Origin: Mesodorylaimus sp. YZB2_4
Lineage: Eukaryota; Nematoda; Enoplea; Dorylaimida; Dorylaimidae
Assembly: GCA_030248295.1 (NCBI GenBank)
Contig: JASANH010000949.1
Coordinates: 42,727 to 106,726, forward strand
DNA length: 64,000 bases
Reading direction: 5' to 3'
Under the pieces are notes generated by a model. The model made no database searches. It saw nothing but the letters and a program-made list of their open reading frames with translations, and had not been told where the DNA came from. The first letter of the stretch is position 1; every line of letters starts with the position of its first letter. Of this stretch, positions 10,648 through 21,800 are shown piece by piece. The translations under genes and the position numbers were made by a program.

Positions 10648-13600
10648 TCAAGGCTGCCTAACATCTTTACCATAAGCATTTTTTGAAACACCAAAATACC
10701 ATTGCTCAAATTTCTGCATCCTTATCACATACCACTTGGTTTCTGTCGAGGAAATAGGTGAGGGCGTGGAACTGCGGACGCCGAAGTATAATGCAACCAG
10801 TTGCACGATTCTTAGAGTTCCGCCTATAAGCACAGGTACAATATCTGTAAGGGCACCAGGAGACCCTCGAATGGCTCTAATCAAGACCCGCGTTGAAAAC
10901 TCATAAGCTCCTAAATTTGTTTTGAAAAGCAAGCACATCAGCTTACAAAAAAGCGTAGGCGTCGCGTTTACCACCCCCCCCCCGCATCACGGCTGCATGA
11001 AATTTTTACCTACCTACATAGGGAACATGGGCTTATTTTAAGGCACAGGCACCTCACTTACATAATCCGCATAAGGAATAAGCGAGACCGGAGGTATCGT
11101 ACAAAAGGCAGGTAGCCTTTTCAGAGCATATTTCTTTCCACAATATGCAATTAGCGTCAAAAATTCTCCCAAATAATGGGGCTCCTGGCAGCCAGCCTGA
11201 AAAAATTTGAGCAAAAAATGCAATAAAATTCTCGATTATGTCTCCCCAAAGAATCTTAATGAACCATGGTGGGAAATCCCAGGTCCCACCGACAAATATG
11301 AATGGAAGTAGAAAAATAAAGCTAACATGTAAAATAAAGGGGTGGGATGGATTACAAAAAATACTTCAGCTTTTGTATCCAGGGAACAAAAGCGCTCCCA
11401 ATAACCCACATTGTGCTTACCAAACAGATCGCAAGCAACTAATTGCAATCCTAATGCCAGTGTTCGCAAATGGAATGGAACACCCCTGCAAAAATGCAAC
11501 TGTACTGTACTATCAGAAGAATAGCCCAATCGAATCTTGCTTACACTAAATTTGACTGCGTGATCATATATCCAGCAGAACTGCCCAGCAAGCAAGCAAC
11601 GGCCATCATGACACAGAACAGAAGAGGTCTCCACGGGCAGCTCGGATCACATTTACCGAACGTGAGTGCTGGATGGACTTGACTTGACGCCTGCTCGACT
11701 TGATCTCGCAGGCAAGTGCAGTTGGAGACGGATGACTGCAATGACAGGCATGGCCAAGACTGACTGCTATTCTACAGTGCTTACCCTGCATCCGGCGAAA
11801 CATGGCGAATAGTAGGTCACACCATCGGAGCTGCAGTGCGGGTCGTATATGCCTTTCGAACATTGACAGTCCTCGTTGCATGCATGGGTGAGACTCGGTG
11901 GTAGCGATAACCTACTTGAGCATCAGTAAAATTCTGCTGATCCAGTTTCAGTAATGCTTGCCTTACCTCTCGCCTTTATGATAAGGAGTACTGATGCCAG
12001 CTAATGGCAAAGTGGGGCATGGCAATAAATACGGAAAAGCAAAAATCAATCCAAAAAAAGTTGAAAAATAAGCTAAGACGTAAATTCCCCGTATTTGCAA
12101 ATTGAATCGACTGGCGATCGCTCCACCCAACAATGTGCCTATTATACCAGGTAACAAGCCGACGGCACCTGCAACAGAGACCAGTTTCTTCACCCTCAGT
12201 CTTTCACTTTTGATCCGGAAGGAAGTGGCAAATATACGATTAGGATTAGTCATGGCCTTGGACTCAAAATTGAGTTGCAACAAAGTACAAAATCTGGCGG
12301 CTTGAATCGCAATATGAACATAGGCTCCATACAGGCAGTCCTTAGAAACCTACTGTATATGCGGTGTGATGCACTTCCAATATAGAGCCTAAGCTTTTGA
12401 GTGCACCTTATGGTGCTTGGCTATGGATAAAGTATGACCTGACATAAACTTGTGGGGATAAGCATTCTGTAGCATTATTTAGGCCTCAATAGCCAGTATC
12501 CAGCCGTATAGTAATATTCATTGGATTAGTGAAATTTTGTTTTAAAAAAGTTGACGCATGGTTCATCAGAAAACAGCGCCAAATACATACAGTATACTAA
12601 CTGTATGTTATTAGACAATGTAAATACTTATATTATACTGTATTTTCTTCAACAGAGTATATTCATGTGTTTAAATGCGCACATGGCTTAATATTTTACG
12701 TTTTTTCAAAAGTATATTTTCCCTCAATTTTTGAATTTGAGCTGGTATCGAGTCAGAAATTTTGCAGCTCCTTCGTTTTTCTTGTGTATTGTACAAGCCC
12801 TATGATCCGGTCATGTACACAGAAGACACAACTACATACAGAACAGGTTAAAGTCATATCCGTTAGTGTTCCAAAAACCTGAGTCTCTGCTGTCTGACCT
12901 GATCCTGACCTTGACCAGCCCATTTTTTACAGGCCCCGACCCTAACAATGACCACAGGTCAAAAAATTCTCTGACTTTACTTGACCTTTATCAGGATATG
13001 AAAAATTTGTGACCTTGACCATGCTTCTGGTGCATAAAGCACTCATACAGTAAGCAGTGAGTCACTGCAGAATGCAAAATGTTGAAAAGCCTGAAAAACC
13101 AATTCGTTGCAGCGTGACGGAAGAGCCCCCTGGTTTTGGTATTCGAAGTGAGACTGGTAGGATAGGTGCGTGCGTGCATGAGTGGAGAATATGCCGCACG
13201 GTGGTCTATGATTGCGAAGTATAAGAGTGGCCCGAATGATTTAGTACAGTACTCAATGCCCGCTTATTATTATTATTATTAAAGCAGCAGTCATGGCAGC
13301 AGCAATCATTCTCTTAACCAGGCCGTAAGTCTATCATTGAAATCGCCTCTGGAATCTAAAATCTAAAAATCATTCAGCATTTACTGTAAGGGCGAAGTCA
13401 GGTAAAAAGGTTGGGTTCAGGGACATTTATCGTCTAGCCTATGCAGCCCTTAGCGGCCAGGAATCATGCACAGTCATATGTTCTTGCAGTATTGCAGGAA
13501 GGGTTATTTTGCAAAGTGGAGATCATTAGTCGAGAGGTCTTTCTGTTGCGGTCACTTTTAAATACTCTTACAGTATACCCCCGCCATGCTTTTGGCGATA

Positions 13601-16600
13601 TAGAAAACCAAAAGGAGGCAAGAAGAAAAGAAGACATCAAAACATTGCCTAAGGAGGGTGAAATTCAGACCCGCTAAAAACTCATAATATTATTCAGAGT
13701 ACAGCATACATATCACAAAAATTTTCCGGTACAGCAACAATTTAAAATTTGTAGCAACTTAAGATAGATCTGGTTGGTTCTAGGACGAGAGAGAGAAAAT
13801 ATTTTAAGAAAACTAAGGGAACAGAAAATTAATTTTAGTATATTCAAACGCTGATCTTGAGTTTAGGTCAGAAAATGCTCTGACCGCCAACAAAACTTGA
13901 CCTTGAGTCAGTCAAACAAGAGTCAGTCAAACAGGGTTTCGACAGATTTCTGACCTTGACCTTGAGGTCATTTTTAACCTTATATCTGATCTGCATGATC
14001 TACAATTCCCCTTACCTGGTAATACAACCGAAATTTCAGTCGAAAATCCGTATTGACTTTCCAAAAACTTGGGAAGGAACATGATAAAACCAGACATCAT
14101 TAGAACCTCGATAGACTGACGAATGGTTCCGCATATGAAAATGGGAGTGCGTAATATAACCTGTAAAACCTCCCAGTAACTCTTTGTTTGTTCAACCTGG
14201 CTGTTGTCTTACCATGATTGAATTATACATTTCTTTTATGGCCGCTTTCTTTCCGTTAGAAGAAGAAAGCTTTCCCAATTTTTGTTCTGCGTCTTTTTTA
14301 GCCGATCTTAAATGGCTGGCAATTGAATGAGGTTTTCCCAAGTCTTTTTTGGCTGCAATATGAGATTGATCGCTCATCAATCCAGCAAGTTGTCATAGAA
14401 AGCCACTCACAAGCGGGCATTCGTTTTGGGAATCCACTGAAGGGTATGGTGATAACAGCGACTGATACAGCTATAATGAGATCAGCCAGCCACCACGCCC
14501 CGATCCAGTTTGCATCGCCAGGTTTCACACCAAGTCTAAACATACGTCAACCCGTTGTGTGTGTGTGTCAACAAGCAAGCAGAGACTGACTTTGATACGT
14601 CCAGACGATCGAAGTCTTCGTGTAGTCTGAGGGTGAATCCCGCCAGAACCACAGCCACCGCAAGCGACAAGCCTTGCGCTGCCAGAAGGATTCCTAAAAC
14701 ACAATAAGCTTAATTGACTTTTACTGTACTATAGGAAAATGCTGACATTTCAAAAATATGAGCGCAAGAGTCAGGCGAAAAGGGAAGTTTCGGTTTTTCA
14801 ATTTTTTTAGCTTTTTCATACTTTTGCTGTACTTTTTTCAATCTTATTTTCTTCCTTCGAAATATCTGCCATCTGCTAACTAAAATCTATCCTAATTTAC
14901 TTGTAAAATAAAAATATCTTACCAGTATAGAGCATGGAAGAGCTACGTTCAACATTCTCATCAACGTAAGATATACTCGTCGTTCCATGAGTGACTGAGC
15001 CGATAGATCCAAGTATACAAGCCATACATCCGATATACCATGCAATATCGCTGTTGCGGCTCGATTTTTCGCCAATCATGCATTCGACGTCCTGTTGGAC
15101 TTGACCACCTGCTTGCATTTCTTTTTTTACGGCAACAGTTATAAAGGGTGTCCAAGAAAATTACCTGTTTTACACATCGAATCGACGATGGAAGCATTCG
15201 ACATGCGTTCGTTGTTGATTGACATGACTTCGGTGCGAGGCGAAGCGTATCGGTTCGTTATTCCCACTATATGCGAGCCAATCATAAAAAATGAGGCACC
15301 CACAATCCATCGAACTTTGTTTCCTAAAAACAGATTCTACGGGCCCAAATGCTTTAGTTTACTGAGTTAATTTATTCAATTTTAAGCGCGACTTTCGTTG
15401 AAACCATGCAGAAAAGGTCCTGCTGATCAGCGCATCTGGGTTTCCTACTAAGTTTTGCTGTTTCAGGTTGCGCATGTTTTTTACGTCATATGTATCAAAG
15501 TCCCGGAGGGACAGGGACCAGAAATGGTTTTAGATCTAGCAGGTCTGCATCAGGTTTTATTCCAGTAATACTGGTCCTCTACGACCTTTTTTGTGCGACC
15601 TTGCAGCTTTTGGTATGCGTATAAGTGATTGTATATCAATATAAGGAGGAGCATTATCTTGCGAGAGATACTGTGCAAAGTTGTGTTAGCTCGCGCGAAG
15701 ACACTACAATTAGCGTTGGTTAACTTCACCAACTGACGATGACTGTTCTTTCTGTATTCAAGCGACTTCATCCATATCAAAGACCCGGCAGTGGTCTTCG
15801 ACCATATGGATGAAGTCGCTCGAATATGGTCAGTGGCGAGCAATAAATTGTTTGTGTGAGGTGACGATGAAGAAGGAGTTGATACCTTATCTGCACCTAT
15901 CAGCTCACTGGTTCAGGGAACCGCCCGCCTCTCTTAATCGTAAGTCAGTATGCGCGGCTGGCAGAGCCACTTGCACCAAACGGCCGCGTACAAACCCAAT
16001 GAAAACAGATAATAAGTGATGCCCCTCTTGATCAGACTATGATAGACTATGATAAACTTAACCCTTAGTTGGTCGAACTCTTGGGTCCACAGACCCAACG
16101 CATGTTATAACACATGGCGAAACGGTTTTATCTGCATATCTCGACAACCAGCCATTATTTTGCAAAACCGTTTGGTAGTATCATAGGTTGATAGGTAGGA
16201 CATGCTAGTACCAAAAATTATCGAAATCGATCAAGCGGTTCTCAAACTGCAGCCCGAAAACCCCAAAAAAGTGCCCCAAAACAATAATAACTTCGATTGA
16301 AACATGAATCGTACGAGAAGAAGAACTATCTTCTAGCACAGGCATCGTACAGTTGCTACTTGATGCTGCAAACAGTGAGACCAACTAGGGGTTAACCCTT
16401 CCCCGGTCAAACTTGCGGACCCGTATTCTCCAGTGCGGGGTCCACACTTCAGAAGTCGTTTTTGATCGATATCTCCCGAACCGATCAAAATTTCGCGAAA
16501 TCCCATCGTAGGGTTCTCGGGTGCCATGTCCCGCATGCTTGGGTCGAATTTCATCAAAATCCGTCGAGCGGTGCCCGAATGGCGCCGAAAAAACCTTCCC

Positions 16601-17641
16601 GGAACTATATAGACCTCGTTTGTAACGTAAAGTACCGTAGTTCTGTAGAGCCGCGAGAACTATCTTCTAGCACAGGTAGCGTACAGTAGCTACTTGATGT
16701 TACTTACAGTTTGACCAGGGAAGGGAACAGAGGAAATTTGGTTCAGTTCGACCAGTTTTAGTCAGTCTGGTGTGGGTTTGGAAAGGAAAGGGTTCAGTGC
16801 AAAAAATCGGGTTGTCAATGCCGGTATAGCGTGGTAAAATAAAGTTTTAGCTCAGGTAGGCACATGAATAGACTACGTCGGAAGCACACTGCGCAAGGCA
16901 GCTACATAACCAAAGCAGACTGTGAAAGGCTTACCTCTATCACTGTGGTATGAGGCAATCAGCATTGCGAATAATCCAACTACGCTTGCAGGCATCTGAA
17001 CAAATTTAATAAGGCAGTTTTCTTATTTCCAGCCGAATGCATAGTTGACTTACACCAACAGTACCCATTTCAGTGGAAGTCAGATGAAAACGTCGTTCGT
17101 ATGTTTGGATCATCACTGCTGCAAGGTTGACAGATGTCATCAGTAGCAATAGACTTGATAGTGTAACCAGCCAGAATGGGGTGTTCAGAAATTGTAACCA
17201 GTCGGGTCGAAATCTAAAACATCGCCCGTGCTAGCGCATGCTAGAACCCGCCGCATTAGGAAACACACGTAATCTTCTCGCTGAGAAGTCGTAAGCACAA
17301 AGCTAAAAGTTTTTTAAAGTCTTCATCGACTTATCGTTTGTAGAAATCTGCAGCGGATGCCTTCTTTTGTGTCTCATGGTTGGAACAGAGATTACGAATT
17401 ACGACTGAAGCTTTCTGTTTCTGAAGCCTAGGGTCCCCAAAATACTGTACTGTACAGTAATTTAAGGAATTTAAGGAGCATCATACCTTCCCCAACCATA
17501 TCTTGAATAGAAATCTGCTTCCCTGGCACTTTCCTCTGATATTTCATCGTCGCTGTCACTGTCTTTTATGCTCCTGTCGTGCATATTATGGTGCAATAGA
17601 GCCACTCGATCGTCATCGTTATCGATCACTTCTTCTCCCAT
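10648..17641 (-). CDS. OATP/SLCO-type organic anion transporter, copy 2
   Basis: A complete 15-exon gene reading 709 residues: 17487-17641, 17054-17213, 16935-16995, 15165-15323, 14923-15108, 14591-14693, 14411-14535, 14213-14352, 14016-14160, 11967-12168, 11785-11911, 11545-11735, 11421-11485, 11062-11196, 10648-10823. All phases agree and the stop is at 10,648. Residues 1-52 form an acidic cytosolic N-tail ending YSRYGWGR. The first helices follow (NTPFWLV, YERRFHLTS), then GNKVRWI of the MFS loop. The OATP signature region at 282-291 reads DANWIGAWWL. A charged cytosolic segment spans 317-363. The large extracellular loop has a Kazal domain with cysteines at about 490, 494, 496, 505, 516 and 520, followed by more paired cysteines. 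Late OATP motifs are LRTLALGLQLV (exon 13) and FGRIFDANCILW (exon 14). The role is uptake or efflux of organic anions at the plasma membrane; the substrate is unknown. Confidence 0.93.
12395..12455 (+). repeat. SINE 3' fragment
   Basis: TTTTGAGTGCACCTTATGGT, GGCTATGGATAAAGTATGAC and CTGACAT match the body and tail of the tRNA-derived SINE at 9,735-9,900. The tRNA-like head is missing. It lies in the long intron 9 of transporter copy 2. Confidence 0.6.
12885..13990. repeat. Pair of TGACC-rich arrays in intron 9 of copy 2
   Basis: Near 12,890-12,990 and again near 13,860-13,980 the sequence is packed with TGACCTTGA-like words, such as CTGACCTTGACC and TTGACCTTGAGGTC. Two arrays of one short motif about 0.9 kb apart resemble subterminal repeats of a hAT-like element, as at 43.1 and 44.2 kb. 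Clear terminal inverted repeats or a target duplication were not found, so the assignment is tentative. A short ATT run lies at 13,264-13,280. Confidence 0.4.
16062..16391. mobile_element. piggyBac-like MITE, family a
   Basis: A 330-bp non-coding element flanked on both sides by TTAA (16,058-16,061 and 16,392-16,395), the piggyBac target duplication. The ends are inverted: CCCTTAGTTGGTC on the left and GACCAACTAGGGG on the right. It carries no transposase. It lies in intron 3 of transporter copy 2. Another copy, decayed, lies at 3,966-4,300. Confidence 0.8.
16396..16725. mobile_element. piggyBac-like MITE, family b, abutting family a
   Basis: It begins directly after the TTAA that ends the neighbouring MITE. 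Inverted ends are CCCTTCCCCGGTCAAAC and GTTTGACCAGGGAAGGG. The right flank reads AACA instead of TTAA, so one site has mutated. The interior shares long blocks with 5,961-6,386, including GATCGATATCTCCC and AAATTTCGCGAAATCCCATCG. Confidence 0.7.
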
Positions 17642-17860
17642 TGTCGTACGCTGATAATATTACAGCTTCCCTCCTTTCGAAACAATATCAAGAAATGCAG
17701 GATTCGAATTTGGTGCAGAAAACACTACGGATGCTCAGCACAGCCTTCAGAACAAAACGACTGGCTGTGAGATTGAGGATGCACGTCCGACGAGTCGCAT
17801 TGGACGTGCATACAGAACAGGTTTCTTACTCGAGCCGAAATTTAGTCCATATGTAGTTAG
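17642..17860 (-). promoter_or_regulatory. Conserved upstream region of transporter copy 2
   Basis: This block is similar in copies 2, 3 and 4, immediately upstream of the ATG. Shared words are TAATATTACAGCTTCCCTC close to the start and CAGAACAAA, GACTGGC and ATGC further out. Because it is retained in all three young copies, it probably holds the core promoter and 5' untranslated leader. No clear TATA element was singled out. Confidence 0.4.
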
Positions 17861-18474
17861 AGTCCATTGACGTCTCAGAACTTACCGCTTTGCTCCACGG
17901 AAGGATCAATTTCACCAGCAAACGTCGTGATGATATGCCGCAAAACACCCTTTTTGCCATTGCATTTACTCAGAGAATACGCACTTTTCTCTTATGTTCG
18001 AACCAAAAATTTGCACAACGTATATCAATTTTGCTGATGTGAAGTGATGATTGTTTTCGCATGCAGCGAGTTTGTCAGCGGCACGCAAGGCCGCACTGCA
18101 AAATACTATATTAAACTTTTAGGTTCTGTAATGTGCAGACAAATAAATTTACACCACATCAATGCTACTGTATATGCAAAAATATATGTAAGTTTGAGCA
18201 CAATCAAGGATAAAAGACTGTCTAGTGAAGTTAAAACTAGAGACATACTGGGTGTTGATTGAAGTCTCCAGTTTTAAAGCATGCTGTTGATAAATCAGAG
18301 GCTCTGATAAATCAAGTATGCTGAAAAAGAGCATGCGCGCGTGAATAGTTGACTCTTCACAAAAAAATTTATTAGTGCATTTGGTTTTTTGGTTTTCCAA
18401 GCGTCTAATCTGCTTACTGTTATTCTGATAAAGAAACAAAAAATACAGCACAGCATATCCTAGTCATGGCTTAC

Positions 18475-18645
18475 CTATCAGCTCATCACTCGTTATCACC
18501 GTCATCACCAAATTGTCGTTTTCATGATCTCAACGACGGCCGCAAAGATTTCTTGGACTGCCCGGCTCAACCGAATAAATCACTTCCACCAACGTTGCTT
18601 CCGCCTTCATCAGTCGCATGATCAGAGCAATAGCTGGCACCTCAC
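18475..18645 (-). pseudogene. Decayed copy B of the SLRPSLRL-amide peptide gene
   Basis: The best preserved of three remnants. Read on the minus strand, it still encodes GSDLFG, QSKKSLRPSLR, then KRQFGDDGDNE and a stop. A stop replaces the Ser after LFG, the terminal Leu codon is TCA instead of TTA, and the Gly needed for amidation is TGA. The amidation site is therefore lost. It lies about 240 bp beyond the stop of transporter copy 3. Confidence 0.85.
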
Positions 18646-18884
18646 GCGACACATACACTCCTGTGTGAGTATTTGTAGTTAGGGAAAATTAGTCATTTTT
18701 CAGGCTCCTCATGATGACAGTTTATCCCTAACCGTAGTACCTTAGAAGATCTCTGCGTAGCAGATGCGATACTTGAGATATTGCAAGGCCTGATACATGA
18801 TTCATACCATTTACTAAGCAGCCCATTTTTATTGTTAACGGAGCTCTCTGTCCATTCTAATTTTCCTAGCATGAGAGCATCATT

Positions 18885-21800
18885 TCAAGGCTGCCTAACA
18901 TCTTTATTAAATACACTTTTTGAAACACCAAAATACCACTGCTCAAATCTCTGCATCCTTATCACATACCACTTGGTTTCTGTTGAAGAAATGGGTGATG
19001 GCGGGGAACTGCGGACGCCAAAGTATAAAGCAACCAGTTGAATGATCTTTAGAGTTCCACCTGTAAGCGCAAGTATTTGTAGAGACACAGGACTGTGCCT
19101 TAACTGCCCCAAAGAGTCGTCAGGACCTGCGTTGAAACTCTTATGAGTATCATGAGGTCGTGGCAGTACCAGTAAGGCCACTTAGAGGTCTTGGCAAAAG
19201 TTTTTTCGAGCAAGAGCGCAAAAACATCCTCCAAGATGCATCTGACTACACCAGAAAACGAAACAGCCATGATGGCAATTGATCGACCAACTATATCAAA
19301 AGTGAAATGATCGGTAAAGCAGATTCCCGAAAAAAAAGATTTTTAGGGTATCTCAGATAAAATACCTTCTGCTTCGATCAGTGCCTGTGAAAATGGCTCA
19401 GGTTTCTGTGTCTGCCCCTCAGAATGAATACCTGTTGTGATTTCTCAGGAAAAGCTTATTTGAGGCACGGTCAGACACAAATAAACTTCTCTGTATGAAA
19501 TTTCTCAGGGGCATTTGATCAAGAGGGGGCATCACTTACATAGTCCGCATAAGGAATAAGCGAGACCATAGGTATCGTAAAAAAGGCAGGTTGCCTTTTC
19601 TGAGCATATTTCTTTCCACATTATGCAATTAGCATCAAAAATTCGACCGAATATTGTAGCTCCAGGCAGCCAACCTGAAAAATATTTGCTCGATTTTGTC
19701 TCTCCACAAGAACTCCACGACCCATTCAAAACATATCCCGGGGTCTGCAGCCGAATATATCAGCAACCCGAAATTGCACTTACCAAACAAATCACTAATA
19801 ACTAGCTGCAATCCTAATGCCAATGTTCGCAAATGGAACGGAACACCGCTGAAATAGTGGGCACGTATTATCAAAAGAATAGCCCAATCGAATCAGTCTT
19901 ACACTAAATTTGACTGCGTGATCATATATCCAGCAGAACTGCCCAGCAAGCAAGCAACGGCCATCATGACACAGAACAGAAGAGGTCTCCACGGGCAGCT
20001 CGGGTCACATTTACCGAACGTGAGTGCTGGATGGACTTGACTTGACGCCTGCTCGACTTGATCTCGCAGGCAAGTGCAGTTGGAGACGGATGACTGCAAT
20101 GACAGGCATGGCCAAGACTGACTGCTATTCTACAGTGCTTACTTTGCATCCGGCGAAACATGGCGAATAGTAGGTCACAACATCGGAGCTGCAGTGCGGG
20201 TCGTATATGCCTTTCGAACATTGACAGTCCTCGTTGCATTCATGGGTGAGACTCGGTGGTAGCGATATCCTACTTGAGCATCTGTAAAACTCTGCTGATC
20301 CAGTTACTGTAATGCTTGCCTTACCTCTCGCCTTTATGATAAGGAGTACTGATGCCAGCTAATGGCAAAGTGGGGCATGGCAATAAATACGGAAAAGCAA
20401 AAATCAATCCAAAAAAAGTTGAAAAATAAGCTAAGACGTAAATTCCCCGTATTTGCAAATTGAATCGACTGGCGATCGCTCCACCCAACAATGTGCCTAT
20501 TATACCAGGTAACAAGCCGACGGCACCTGCAACAGAGATCGTTTTCTGCATCTACTAGCCTTATTTTCGATCAGTGCAAATTCGATCGAGCAGTTCGATC
20601 AATCAGTATGGACTCGATTTTGCAAGAAAGATACGCAATTGGGTAGAGATTCACCAATACGCATTCGGGGGAGTCGGATAGAAAACTTTTTGCACGATGA
20701 GCTATTTTCGCGTTATCGAACATAAGATATACGAAAAAGCAACGAATTTGTAAAAGTACGCAGCTGTGCAGCCGGGTTTTACATGGTCATCACTATCAGG
20801 AAATAAGGGCACGTGTATATCGATGCAGACAGGGCTGAAAACCCGCTTCCATATCGGCTATCATCGCCGCAAGCGGGGGTTTGTCCAGACTTAGTAACCA
20901 ACACGGAGATGGTGATGACTTCAGTATTGTACCTTGTGGATCTGGAGCCCAGGAAACCACCGCGACAGAGGATGATCTGTTTAGATACAGGCTCTATTCC
21001 CATCCTGGGTTCAGCTCGCTGAATAGCCTACCAGTGCATTGGAGACCTCTCGCTTCTCCCAGACTCACACTCCTCCCATTAGCGCGAGTGACGGTCATCA
21101 GCTTATCGCGTCTTCTCGTCGCCACGCGTGTGTCTAACAAGTGCTGGGAAGGCCTCTGAATGGTGGTACGCCCACTGCCCACCGCGCTTATGCCCACAGC
21201 CATATCGATCTACCTGAGTGCACGCAGGAAGAGATGCTGTCGTGTGAGAAATGATGGTGGTTAAAAGCAGATCGAGAGATCTGTCTTGCGACAAGACTCC
21301 AATCTGTGGTTTCTATTTCAGGCAACTCGTTCGAAAGGCGCACGGCCATAAACTTATTGAAGAAGCTATATCCAAGACAAGATTGGACTATCATGGATTA
21401 GGTAGTCGATGACTCCACGTATCGAAACATCGAAGCGGAAGCAATCACGAAGGAAGAAAGTGGAATTATCAAAGTGTCTCAACAATTTCACCGATGCCGA
21501 AGGCGATAAGGAAAAATAGGATAACTGGTTGAATACTCGATGCGGTGTGAATATTTGATATTTTGATTTGCTTTATGGATGTGTATGCTAAGTCCTTTAC
21601 TATACGTAATTGGTCATGCTTGTCGAAAAGGGAGAGTATCACTTGCAGTGATGAGTGATCTTATAAGGTGGCCTTCTGTGGTTCTTGTAAGTCACTTACA
21701 GATTTGACCACTTCTTGTAATTAGTATAGCAGCTCTTAGCACTTCTTGTAAGTAATCTCGCTGCTCTGACAATTTCTTGCAAGGAGTCTTATAGGATTTT

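Noticed and set aside
18149-18451. 100-codon frame on the minus strand between copies 2 and 3
   Set aside because: AT-rich, low-complexity translation (YLF, NNSK) without splice context or similarity.
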